From assembly GCA_965277435.1 (NCBI GenBank), contig OZ255821.1, positions 3,100,001 to 3,164,000 of the forward strand: 64,000 nucleotides of DNA, written 5' to 3'. Position numbers and translations under genes: made by a program. Below the pieces are notes generated by a model that worked only from the letters and a program-made list of their open reading frames with translations, did no database searches and was not told the origin of the DNA. Positions 9,701-17,468 of the stretch are shown here, piece after piece. Position 1 is the stretch's first letter. Every line of letters starts with the position of its first letter. The DNA comes from Bog-105 sp965277435 (GTDB lineage Bacteria; Acidobacteriota; Terriglobia; Bryobacterales; Bryobacteraceae).

Positions 9701-10458
9701 GCATTAACGGCGGCATCAATCAAATTCAAAATCCCGGCAATCTGAACGGTGAGAAGGCTTTGAGCAGCCAGGATGTGCCGTACACCTTCACGGCCGCGCC
9801 CCTTTGGGAGTTGCCCTTCGGTAAAGGCAAGCCGTTTCTGCGGGGCGGAGTGGCTGGAGCGATTCTGGGCGGCTGGCAGGTGGGCGCGGTGTTGCGTTAT
9901 CAATCGGGCACACCGATTACCTTTGGCTGCGCGAACGGCATTCCCGGATGGGACAACTGCATCCGCTTCAACCGCGGACCGAGCGCCTCGCCATTGAGTG
10001 CCAGCGCGCTGAATGGAACCTTCCAACCACTTGCGCCGGGCCCGGCAGGCGGTTTTCAGAGTTACTTTGTGCCGGTGTGCCAGTATCAGGGACAGGCGGG
10101 ATGTGGTTTCGCCGATCCGAACACGACGCCTATCGCGCAGGGCAGCGGTACTACTGTCCAACAGGCGCGCGGCGGCGCATATTACTTCGGCAACTATCCG
10201 CGCAACAACGGCGATGCACGAGGGCCGAACTATTACAACGAAGACTTCAGCCTGATTCGCAATTTCCGGATCAAAGAGGGCATCACGATCCAGGCAAAAG
10301 GAGAACTGCTGAATGCGTTTAACCGGCATATTTTTGCAGTGCCGGATGCGGCGGATACCGGACCTTACGATCCACAATTTGGCAGAGTGACCAGTACTCT
10401 CGATGGATTCGGATTTGCGCAACGAGTCTTGCAAGTGACCTTGCGGTTGAATTTCTAG
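6784..10458 (+). CDS. Oar-type TonB-dependent outer-membrane receptor
   Basis: The 1224-residue protein has a signal peptide ending near LFAQ, then a carboxypeptidase-regulatory-like Ig domain (about 25-115: GILAGTVVDQTGAAVQGAK, GADGAFRFPSLGIGQYDV). A plug domain (about 120-270: NEILLDGTSMLRS, TTGGIETFTTKSGTNQFHG) and a long beta-barrel ending in LRLNF with a terminal phenylalanine follow. This is the Oar-like family expanded in Acidobacteria and Myxococcota, thought to import bulky ligands using TonB energy. The ligand is unknown. The TTG start is supported by AAAGGGG at 6771-6777, 6 bases away. It is divergent from a TPR protein and convergent with a CRTAC1 protein. Confidence 0.92.
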   Translation: MLSVRCLRAYAPVLLGFVLCSALFAQTNEGILAGTVVDQTGAAVQGAKITAKNDATGSSLETTSGADGAFRFPSLGIGQYDVTASQTGFGSVKQSNVTVTIAQTTAIKITLNVGNAQQTVTVQADVTSIDTQTSEIGTAITSKQVVELPLALGGVGAMRSPEAFVFLAPGTAGPGTGNSNNGIFISKVGGGQNFGNEILLDGTSMLRSENGSSFDEAAPSVEAIAEFRVLTSTIPAIYGRTTGGIETFTTKSGTNQFHGTGYDILQNEDLNSNSWFNNGLKASCAPQPDCRAQYIRPIDKKNDYGGNFSGPVWIPKVYNGRNRTFFFFNWEQYKQNIGGSNESIVPTLAQRGGDFSSSLTNTSLGQVNPCTGAAILQGQIFDPTTTRTVNGKSCRDPFPGNRIPTAQLSHVTQNMLFYLPPPNIPALANGNNYALSSSTPLYNTTYTVRIDQALSDKSKIFGMYDSRDNERYTSGTYTLPPPVDPNGWNQSFITHYGRAGWDYIINPTLLNHLALGYNRTNSLNLSSGAAVSRAQNFSWPAKLGINGITGNQFPIVNIGEGVPPLSRGNNDDALDNGLRLNDTVSWAKGRHNLTFGFDFRDQIFGTYNNVNDSGTYNFSRNQTAAVQNLASSGNSLASFLLGGPDSVNAVQQVHAPRWTWQYYATFVQDDWKVTNHLTLNLGLRYSIDLPRVEAYNNTSNFDPNAPNPAANGLGGALVFANTCAGCNRRWADTKYHDVAPRFGFAYNPNGGKTVIRGGYGVIYSPLQYTDFGGGQVQGFSSTPVFPSPNGFDPSLNWDSGIPAYAHAPTTDPSVVNKGNPGFIQPRFGQPGIIQSWSFQVQQQVTKDTVATLGYAAQRAQNLRSALMNVNNVSINALSSGAALNQPFVGNSLGVGAPYANFLQDWGSSVSLQQALRPYPQYGFINTDVLQNIGQSTYNSLQASLERRFSAGLQVQASFTWAKTITDADSILQGINGGINQIQNPGNLNGEKALSSQDVPYTFTAAPLWELPFGKGKPFLRGGVAGAILGGWQVGAVLRYQSGTPITFGCANGIPGWDNCIRFNRGPSASPLSASALNGTFQPLAPGPAGGFQSYFVPVCQYQGQAGCGFADPNTTPIAQGSGTTVQQARGGAYYFGNYPRNNGDARGPNYYNEDFSLIRNFRIKEGITIQAKGELLNAFNRHIFAVPDAADTGPYDPQFGRVTSTLDGFGFAQRVLQVTLRLNF

Positions 10459-10868
10459 GACGGCATCTCACCCTAGTTATTACCGCCGGCACGTTCTTAT
10501 CGCCCACGCAACATCCCATTTCTGTACCATCCCGTGCACTCCTCTCCCGCGTGGAACGTACCATCGCGAGCCTTCCCCGGCACTCTTTAAATCAGCCTAA
10601 GCTATTGTAAATAAGGCATTTATATAGTGATATCCGGTCGTGATCGCTGGCACGGCATCTTAGCGGCGATGGTACCGCTATTCCCCTTTTCTTTTTTTAT
10701 GGACGGTAATAACTCGGTGTTTGTACCACAGTTTGCTGAGCCACCACGCCTGAATGAAGACGCAGCATTCAGAGCCATGAGCGAAGCGATTGGAGTCTAT
10801 GGACTCCACCGGACCGTGTCTTCAACCGAGTCGTTTCCGATTGCAATTTGCGACGGGAAGTAGAGCAG
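10459..10868. other. 410-bp intergenic region between convergent genes
   Basis: No RNA gene, repeat or terminator hairpin is recognised. A plus-strand frame (10627-10863, 78 codons, GTG start) lies here; its sequence resembles no family I know, it has no convincing ribosome binding site, and it could be a small orphan or chance. A short AT-rich patch is at about 10590-10625. Confidence 0.4.
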
Positions 10869-12563
10869 TTACTCTTCTTTTACGAACAGAATTTTTCGCA
10901 GCGGCGGATTAGCGATCAGCTGTTTTGCACCGCTCGGCCAGGTAATCTCGATTTTTCGAATCGATGGTTCAGCGCCGAGCCCGAAGAAGACACGCCGGTC
11001 CTGCGCCGATTGATAGCTGGCCGTCGTGGTGGCCATGCCGTACTGCACGCGACCCGATGCGGTGGTCAGCTTCACTTGCGCGCCGATGCCGTCGCGATTG
11101 CTTTTCGTGCCGCGCAGATCGAGCGTAATCCAGCCATTGCGATTGCCGCCGTTATTGCGCAAGACATAGAGCGGACCGCCGCACGTAACAATCACCGCGT
11201 CCATATCGCCGTCGTTGTCTAAGTCGCCGAAAGCCGCGCCCCGGCTCGCCCATTTCTGCTGGAATACCGCGCCCGATTGCGCCGATACGTTGACGAATTT
11301 ATGATCTACCTGGCGTAGCAGCAGCAAGGGTTCCTTGTATTCGACATGCGGCTGAATCAAATGGACGTTATCCATTACATGACTGTTGGCTAAGAATAGA
11401 TCCTTCCAGCCGTCGTTGTCGTAGTCGAAGATGCGCATGCCCCAGCCGCCGTAGAGACGGGTGAACTCGCCCAGTCGAGACACGTTGGTGTCGTAGTTGA
11501 ACATCCCGTCGCCATTGTTGTGGAAGAACGCGTAGGTTTCGTTCGAAAGCGCGGTGGTGACAATATCCGGCTTGCCGTCGCCATCCACGTCGGCGGCATC
11601 GGTGCCCATGCCGGCGAAGGTTTTGCCGTCGTCGGTAAAGGCCACGCCCGCCGTCATGCCGTTTTCGGTGAACGTGCCGTCGCCGTTGTTGAGGAACAGG
11701 AATTGGGGGAATGAGTCATTGGCAACACTGATGTCGAGGCGGCCATCGTGATTGAAGTCGGCAAAGGTGACGCCGAGCGCTTTGCCGGGCGACGCGGCGA
11801 TGTGACTGGCGGCGCTGACATCAGTAAACGTGCCGTTGCCGTTGTTGTGGAACAGGGTATTCGAGACGGGCTTGAAGTTATCGGGATGGCAGTAGGCGCG
11901 GCCGCCCTCTTCACGCGAGCCGCAGCGGATGTTTTTCGAAAAGTTCCAGTCGAGATAGCGACAGAGAAACAGATCGAGTTTACCGTCGTTGTCGTAGTCG
12001 AAGAAGCCGGCGCTAGAAAACCATCCGCCGGCTGCTTTGAGCCCGGCCTTTTCCGTGACGTCGGTGAAGGCGCCATTGCCGTTGTTATGATAGAGAGTTA
12101 CGCCGCCGAAATTAGTCACCAGCAGATCGTCGTAGCCGTCGTTGTCGAAGTCGCCGACGGCAGCGCCCATGCCGTAGCCTGAGCCGCGCACGCCGGCTTT
12201 CTCGGTGACATCGGAAAACGTGCCATCGTGATTGTTGCGGTAGAGGCGGTTCCAGCATTCGGGCGAAGATTTGTCCGGCGTCTCGCTGTCTTGCTGGCCC
12301 GGGTGAAGGCGTGCGCCATTGACGACGAAAATGTCCGGGAAGCCGTCGTGGTCGAAGTCGATGAGGGCGACGCCGCCGGTCATTGTTTCGATCAGGTATT
12401 TTTCGGACGTAGGCGAGTTGGTGTCAGTGAAGTGAATGCCGCTTTGGGACGTTATGTCGACGTACGTGACGGGTTTTTCGGCGGGGGGCAGGGAATAGAC
12501 GGTGAGGCCGCAGAGACACAGGAGCAGAGCGGCGCCGGCGGCCCGGATCGAAACGGAATTCAT
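10869..12563 (-). CDS. CRTAC1-family protein: FG-GAP/VCBS repeats plus ASPIC/UnbV domain
   Basis: The 564-residue exported protein has a signal peptide over residues 1-27. It carries many FG-GAP/VCBS repeats with calcium-loop motifs of the type DFDNDGYDDLLVTN and DYDNDGKLDLFLC between about residues 60 and 460. It ends in an ASPIC/UnbV domain (about 475-545: GIGAQVKLTTASGRVQYG and IEITWPSGAKQL). The repeats build a calcium-binding beta-propeller outside the cytoplasm; the ASPIC/UnbV module is widespread in Acidobacteria but its molecular job is unknown. It is placed tail to tail with the Oar receptor and head to head with an esterase gene 59 bp away. Confidence 0.92.
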   Translation of the reverse strand: MNSVSIRAAGAALLLCLCGLTVYSLPPAEKPVTYVDITSQSGIHFTDTNSPTSEKYLIETMTGGVALIDFDHDGFPDIFVVNGARLHPGQQDSETPDKSSPECWNRLYRNNHDGTFSDVTEKAGVRGSGYGMGAAVGDFDNDGYDDLLVTNFGGVTLYHNNGNGAFTDVTEKAGLKAAGGWFSSAGFFDYDNDGKLDLFLCRYLDWNFSKNIRCGSREEGGRAYCHPDNFKPVSNTLFHNNGNGTFTDVSAASHIAASPGKALGVTFADFNHDGRLDISVANDSFPQFLFLNNGDGTFTENGMTAGVAFTDDGKTFAGMGTDAADVDGDGKPDIVTTALSNETYAFFHNNGDGMFNYDTNVSRLGEFTRLYGGWGMRIFDYDNDGWKDLFLANSHVMDNVHLIQPHVEYKEPLLLLRQVDHKFVNVSAQSGAVFQQKWASRGAAFGDLDNDGDMDAVIVTCGGPLYVLRNNGGNRNGWITLDLRGTKSNRDGIGAQVKLTTASGRVQYGMATTTASYQSAQDRRVFFGLGAEPSIRKIEITWPSGAKQLIANPPLRKILFVKEE

Positions 12564-12637
12564 CGGTCGCTACATGGTATCTTCTTAGGGAAATCGCGCA
12601 CGACGGACCAACTCGCGGGCCTGTGCGCCCTGGTCGG

Positions 12638-13576
12638 ATGCCAATCGAACCCTCCATTCGCGCCCGGCTGGATGCCGCTGCTGCCCTGGGCAATGCCCCA
12701 ACCGAACAATTGAGCCCGGCGGAAGTGCGCGCACGATTGGCTGAGTTGGTTTTGCTGCAGGCTGCGGGGCCGGGCGACGATCTGGCCGTATCGGAGAACC
12801 TCATTCCTGGGCAGCACCAGGGCATCCCAGTGCGGCTGTATACGCCGGCTGGCGCCGAGAACGCTCCGCTGGTCGTTTACTTCCACGGGGGCGGCTGGAT
12901 CAGCGGAACTCTCGATTCGCATGACGCATTTTGCCGCCGGCTGGCGCTGGAAAGCCAGGCGGTGATTGCCTCGGTGGCCTACCGGCTGGCCCCGGAACAT
13001 CCTTTCCCTGCGGCCCCGGAAGATTGTCTGGCTGCCGTCGATTGGGCTTTCACACAAGCCGCTGCCTGGCAGTCCGATCCCGACCGGATCCTGGTTGCAG
13101 GCGATAGCGCTGGGGGCAATCTGGCCGCTGTCGTCTCGCTGATGCGGCGCGACCGCGGCCACGGTCCACACCTGGCCGGACAGATTCTGCTTTGGCCCGT
13201 CACTGGCTACTACCATCCGCCGACACCCTCCTATCAGGAGTTTCGCGATGATTACGGCTTGACCGCCGCCGGGATGGCCTACATGTGGGATTTGTATCTG
13301 GCCGATCGTTCGGCGGCCGAGTTCGCCTACGCGGCGCCTTTGCGATCGCAAGATGTAAGCCTGCTGCCGCCCGCTCTCGTGATTACCGCCGAATACGACA
13401 TCCTGCGAGACGAAGGCAACGAATACGCGCAGCGCCTGCGGACAGCCGGCGTACCGGTCCAGCATCACTGCGTCGCTGGCGTGAATCATGGCTTCGCCGT
13501 CTGGCCCGACGCTGACCCGGACTTGGCCCAAGCCCGTGCCGCGCGCCAGATCATCGCTCGTTTTATTCGACCGTAA
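12638..13576 (+). CDS. HSL-family alpha/beta hydrolase (esterase)
   Basis: The 312-residue enzyme carries the hormone-sensitive-lipase signatures: oxyanion motif HGGGW, nucleophile elbow GDSAGGNLA, a late aspartate in TAEYDILRDEG and histidine in NHGF, giving a Ser-Asp-His triad. AYRLAPEHPFPAA is also typical. It should hydrolyse short-chain carboxylic esters in the cytoplasm; no signal peptide is seen. ATG at 12638 (MPIEPSIRARLD) is preferred; a GTG at 12623 would add five residues. Its last 14 bp overlap the convergent glmS. Confidence 0.9.
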   Translation: MPIEPSIRARLDAAAALGNAPTEQLSPAEVRARLAELVLLQAAGPGDDLAVSENLIPGQHQGIPVRLYTPAGAENAPLVVYFHGGGWISGTLDSHDAFCRRLALESQAVIASVAYRLAPEHPFPAAPEDCLAAVDWAFTQAAAWQSDPDRILVAGDSAGGNLAAVVSLMRRDRGHGPHLAGQILLWPVTGYYHPPTPSYQEFRDDYGLTAAGMAYMWDLYLADRSAAEFAYAAPLRSQDVSLLPPALVITAEYDILRDEGNEYAQRLRTAGVPVQHHCVAGVNHGFAVWPDADPDLAQARAARQIIARFIRP

Positions 13577-15416
13577 CGCTCTTCGCCAGGTTACGCGGCT
13601 GGTCGACATCGCAGCCGCGGCGCACGGCAATGTGATACGCCAGCAATTGCATCGGAATCATTTCGAGCATAGGCAGCAGCAGTTCGCGGGTCACCGGAAT
13701 AGTAATCAAATGGTCGGCCATTTTGGCGACCTCTTCGTCGCCTTCACAGGCAATCGCCACCACGCGTCCGCTGCGCGCCTTCACTTCCTGAATATTCGAG
13801 AGCGTTTTCTCGTAATGCACTTTGCTCTCTTCGGATTCTGGGTCCTTGGTGGCCAGCACCACCACGGGTAGATTTTCGTCGATCAAGGCGTTCGGTCCAT
13901 GCTTCATCTCGCCGGCCGGATAGCCTTCGGCGTGGATATAGGAGATTTCCTTGAGTTTGAGCGCCCCTTCGAGTGCAATCGGGAAATGGATGCCGCGGCC
14001 CAGGTAGAGGAAATCCTGGGCGCGAAACAGGTCCTTGATCAGTTCGTCATAGCTGTCGTTCTGCGCCAGTACCTGATCGAGTTTGCCCGGAATATGCGCC
14101 AGCTCCTGCACCAGGTCGCAAGCGGCTTTGTTGCTCAAGGCGCCGCGCACCTGTCCGAGGTACATGCCCAGAATAATCAGCGCCGTTAACTGCGAAGTAA
14201 ACGCTTTGGTGGAGGCTACTCCGATTTCGGGACCGGCATGGGTCAGCAGGGTGCCGGAGGCTTCGCGCGTGATCATCGAGCCGACCACGTTGCAGATGGC
14301 GAGCGTTTTCGATCCTTTGGATTTGGCCTCGCGCAGGGCAGCGAGCGTGTCGGCCGTTTCGCCCGATTGCGAAATGACGACGGTTAGGGTGTTTGGCTGA
14401 ATAATGGGATCGCGATAGCGGAACTCACTGCCATAATCGACTTCGACCGGGATGCGGGCCAGCCGTTCGAGGATAATTTTGCCCGCCAGACCGGCATGCC
14501 AGCTGGTGCCGCAAGCCACAATCTTGACCTGCTGAAACTTCAGGAAGTCGGCTTCCGGAATGTCGACTTCGTTCAGAAACACGCGGCCGCTCTCGAGTCC
14601 CACACGGCCGAGCATGGTGTCTTTGACGGCGCGCGGCTGCTCAAAAATCTCTTTGAGCATGAAGTGCTTGAAGCCGCCCTTTTCCGCCATGACCGGGTCC
14701 CACAGGATCCGGGTGACCTGGCGGCGGACGGTTTTGCCGTCGAAATCGGTCAGTTTGACGCCGTCCGGCGTGAGCACGGCCACGTCGCCGTCGCTCAAAA
14801 AGAACATGTCGCGGGTATGGCTGAGAATGGCGGGGACATCGGAGGCGACGAAAAACTCGTTTTCACCGAGGCCAACCACCACCGGCGGCCCGGAGCGGGC
14901 GGCCACAATCTTGTGCGGATCGGTCGAGGAAATGACCGAGATGGCGAATACGCCGTGGATCTCCTTGAGCGCCGCCCGGACTGCGTCTTCCAGGCTGCCG
15001 TGGAGGTATTTTTCGATCAGATGGGCGATGACTTCAGTGTCGGTTTCGGTCTTGAACGTGTGTCCTTCGGCGGTCAGTTCTTTGCGCAACGGCAGGTAGT
15101 TTTCGACGATCCCGTTGTGTACCACCACAATCCGTCCAGTGCAGTCGCGATGGGGATGGGCGTTCTCTTCCGTGGGCCGCCCGTGCGTGGCCCAGCGCGT
15201 GTGTCCAATGCCGTAGGAGCCGGCCAGTGGCTGCGCGCGCAATACATCTTCCAGATTGCGCAATTTGCCCGAAGCACGGCGCACTTCAAGGGTATTCGAG
15301 CCGTTGAGCACGGCGACGCCGGCTGAATCGTAGCCCCGGTATTCGAGCCGGCGCAGGCCATCGACAATGATGGGCACCGCTTCGCGGCCGCCAATATATC
15401 CAACAATTCCACACAT
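13563..15416 (-). CDS. glmS: Glutamine--fructose-6-phosphate aminotransferase (isomerizing)
   Basis: GlmS makes glucosamine-6-phosphate from fructose-6-phosphate and glutamine, the entry to UDP-GlcNAc. The 617-residue length is standard. It begins MCGIVGYIGG with Cys2 as the glutaminase nucleophile, and GHTRWATHG and RGYDSAG are intact. Two SIS sugar-isomerase domains follow (about 290-420 and 460-600, with SQSGETADT). The C-terminus ends PRNLAKSVTVE as usual. No glmS ribozyme is expected or visible in the 66-bp gap to purS. Confidence 0.98.
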   Translation of the reverse strand: MCGIVGYIGGREAVPIIVDGLRRLEYRGYDSAGVAVLNGSNTLEVRRASGKLRNLEDVLRAQPLAGSYGIGHTRWATHGRPTEENAHPHRDCTGRIVVVHNGIVENYLPLRKELTAEGHTFKTETDTEVIAHLIEKYLHGSLEDAVRAALKEIHGVFAISVISSTDPHKIVAARSGPPVVVGLGENEFFVASDVPAILSHTRDMFFLSDGDVAVLTPDGVKLTDFDGKTVRRQVTRILWDPVMAEKGGFKHFMLKEIFEQPRAVKDTMLGRVGLESGRVFLNEVDIPEADFLKFQQVKIVACGTSWHAGLAGKIILERLARIPVEVDYGSEFRYRDPIIQPNTLTVVISQSGETADTLAALREAKSKGSKTLAICNVVGSMITREASGTLLTHAGPEIGVASTKAFTSQLTALIILGMYLGQVRGALSNKAACDLVQELAHIPGKLDQVLAQNDSYDELIKDLFRAQDFLYLGRGIHFPIALEGALKLKEISYIHAEGYPAGEMKHGPNALIDENLPVVVLATKDPESEESKVHYEKTLSNIQEVKARSGRVVAIACEGDEEVAKMADHLITIPVTRELLLPMLEMIPMQLLAYHIAVRRGCDVDQPRNLAKSVTVE

Positions 15417-15482
15417 AAGAGTGAATTTAAAGTACTTCTTAGTCTAAGGGTTTCCGGCGACTTTTGCCTGCAGGAAAGCAGC

Positions 15483-15728
15483 TTAGTCCACGAGATCAAT
15501 CCGGTACTCTTCAATGACGGGATTCGAGAGCACGTCGCGGCTGATGGCCTCGAGCGCCTGAGTGGCGGCCTCACGCGACACGTCTTCCGCCAAGCCGATT
15601 TCGAAATACTTGCCCTGCCGGACCGAAGCGATTTCCTGGTGTCCCAATCCCTGCAACGCCGAGCAGATGGTCTGGCCTTGCGGGTCGAGCACGCTCGGCT
15701 TCATGGATACGTATACGCGCGCAGTCAT
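15483..15728 (-). CDS. purS: Phosphoribosylformylglycinamidine synthase subunit PurS
   Basis: The 81-residue product fits PurS, the small structural subunit of the PurLQS complex in purine synthesis. Seen motifs: ARVYVSMKPSVLDPQGQTI at the start, VRQGKYFEI in the middle, and NPVIEEYRID at the end. ATG at 15728 is chosen because the family starts here; the frame extends 27 codons upstream without similarity. purQ and purL are not adjacent, so the complex is encoded at split loci. It lies downstream of the GtrA gene on the same strand. Confidence 0.93.
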   Translation of the reverse strand: MTARVYVSMKPSVLDPQGQTICSALQGLGHQEIASVRQGKYFEIGLAEDVSREAATQALEAISRDVLSNPVIEEYRIDLVD

Positions 15729-15756
15729 AGAGTCCCATTCTAATGGGCGGGACACG

Positions 15757-16266
15757 TTACAGATCGGGAGCGGGCGCTGGGCGGAAGGAAAACTTTTTGT
15801 GCCCGACAAAGCTGTAAATGACGCCGAAGCCGGTGAGCAGGGCCGCCCCTACATACGGCGCCAGGTGGCCGAGGCCGAAGGCATGCCGGATAAATTCGAC
15901 GATGGCCGGCAGAAGAAAGAGGCTGGGCAGCATGCCGCTGCCATAAACGGCCAGGCATTTTAGCCACTCTTTTCGATAGTTGCCCTTGGTTTTGAACACG
16001 AACCATTTGTAACCGAGAAAGGCGACGGTGATGTTCAGGAAACTCGAAAGGACCATCGCTACCATATAGCTGCCCCGGAAATAAGGCTCGAGTAAGGCTG
16101 TAAAGAGAGCAAAGGTAGCGTAGCCGAAGAGCGTATTCCAGGCCCCTACCAGCAGGTAGCGCAGGAACTGTCCGGGCGGAATGTGGCTGAGAAGGCGGCT
16201 GACCAGAGGAATGCGCTGCAGCGTGGAGGGCCGGTGGTCGGGCGGTGCTTCGGTTTCGAGTGGCAG
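15757..16266 (-). CDS. GtrA-family membrane protein, no canonical start codon
   Basis: The frame carries a full GtrA-like domain of about four membrane helices: FLRYLLVGAWNTLFGYATFA, then SSFLNITVAFLGYKWFVFKT, with a final helix FGVIYSFVGHKKFSF. GtrA proteins are thought to help move lipid-linked sugars across the membrane. ATG at 16065 would remove the first helix, and no in-frame ATG, GTG or TTG exists between it and the TAG stop upstream. Translation may start at a CTG (16266, giving 169 residues) or ATT (16212). A putative TAAAAT lies just upstream, so the mRNA may be nearly leaderless. A sequencing error is possible. Confidence 0.72.
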   Translation of the reverse strand: MPLETEAPPDHRPSTLQRIPLVSRLLSHIPPGQFLRYLLVGAWNTLFGYATFALFTALLEPYFRGSYMVAMVLSSFLNITVAFLGYKWFVFKTKGNYRKEWLKCLAVYGSGMLPSLFLLPAIVEFIRHAFGLGHLAPYVGAALLTGFGVIYSFVGHKKFSFRPAPAPDL

Positions 16267-16458
16267 AAGGTTCTATTTTACCGTTTTTGCGGGAAAATTT
16301 AAGGAGGGAAGTACTGGCAAACTGGATTCAAACAATTGTGATCCCAATTGTTTGGTACAACTAATGGGAAGTGCTGTTGTTGTTTTCAAGATTGTCACGG
16401 GCGAGAGCGGGCCGGCAGACGAAACGGGAGCGGGCTTATCTTCGGGAGGAGCGGACTT

Positions 16459-17235
16459 ATTTTTAAGATCTGTATTCTCGCGAGCAGCAGTGCCGGGAAC
16501 TCGGTTTTTCTGGCAACCGAGCGGACGCGCATTCTGATCGATGCGGGCATCAGCCGGCGCGAACTGGCGAAGCGCCTGGCGGCTATCGGGGAAGATGCGG
16601 CTCAGCTCGATGCGGTTCTATTGACGCACGAACACTGCGATCACACCTGCGGGTTGAGTACGCTGGTGAAATTGTCAGGTGGGCGGCTGCCGGTGTATTT
16701 GACGCGCTCGACCGCGCCGTGCCTGGAGTGGGGTGAGATCCAGCCGGTGCTCGAAACGTTCCAGGCCGGCTGCGGGTTCACCATCGGCGATTTCGATGTT
16801 TCGAGCTTCACGATTCCGCACGATGCGGCCGATCCGGTGGGCTACACGGTGCGTGCGCAGGGTGTCAAAGTGGCGCTTGCGACCGACCTCGGTTATCTGC
16901 CCGATTCGCTGCGGGTGCATTTCCGTGACACGGACGTTCTGGTGCTCGAATCGAACCACGACCTCGAGATGTTGCGGGTGGGACCCTACCCGTGGTCGGT
17001 CAAGCAGCGGGTGATGAGCCGGCGGGGGCATTTGTCGAACGAAGTGGCGGCCGGCTTTATTCGCCAGGAACTCGATACGCGGGTGTCCACTCTGATTTTG
17101 GGCCATATCAGCGAGCACAATAATCATCCGGAACTGGTGCGTAAAATGGGGCTAGAAGCGCTAAACGGGCGGGCGCTGTTTACCCGGCTGGTGATCGCAG
17201 AACCGGGCGTGCAGTCGGAAGTATTCTGTTACTGA
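16459..17235 (+). CDS. YycJ/WalJ-like metallo-beta-lactamase-fold hydrolase, probable ATT start
   Basis: The 258-residue product has the zinc-binding THEHCDHTCG motif, an aspartate in LATDLGYL, and the late GHISEHNNHPE of the YycJ branch of MBL proteins, whose members are cytoplasmic and linked to nuclease or cell-wall roles. The family normally begins near ILASSSAGNS. In this frame the only codon that fits is ATT at 16459, seven bases after a strong GGGAGGAG. A TTG at 16348 would add 37 Cys-rich residues unlike the family. ATT starts are rare (infC is the classic case) and would imply tight control. Confidence 0.82.
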   Translation: MFKICILASSSAGNSVFLATERTRILIDAGISRRELAKRLAAIGEDAAQLDAVLLTHEHCDHTCGLSTLVKLSGGRLPVYLTRSTAPCLEWGEIQPVLETFQAGCGFTIGDFDVSSFTIPHDAADPVGYTVRAQGVKVALATDLGYLPDSLRVHFRDTDVLVLESNHDLEMLRVGPYPWSVKQRVMSRRGHLSNEVAAGFIRQELDTRVSTLILGHISEHNNHPELVRKMGLEALNGRALFTRLVIAEPGVQSEVFCY

Positions 17236-17468
17236 TTCGCCTCGAACGCTCGTCTCACTCCATATTGATCTGTTGTACTTAAGCTGGTATCCAGGCACGT
17301 TGTGCCGGGAACCAGACAGTAGGGAAAAACCGCCGGAAACAGGCTGGATCTCGAATCCGCCGCGCGACGGCAAGCATCTCGTAGAACGTGGCGAAGCACC
17401 CCTAAGGCGCTTCTGCATATCGGAAACACAGCAATTTCCTGGGAAGACAGAAAGAAGGAGGTTTATTC

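Noticed and set aside
9430..10434. Minus-strand open frame of 334 codons in the receptor gene
   Set aside because: Antisense to conserved barrel sequence ending in LRLNF; no family features.
10627..10863. 78-codon frame in the intergenic region
   Set aside because: No ribosome binding site, no recognisable family and no partner; mentioned within the intergenic entry only.
14496..15326. Plus-strand frame of 276 codons opposite glmS
   Set aside because: glmS is certain in this segment; the frame is a shadow.
15483..15809. Longer 108-residue version of PurS
   Set aside because: The first 27 residues are unlike PurS; the family starts at the ATG at 15728.
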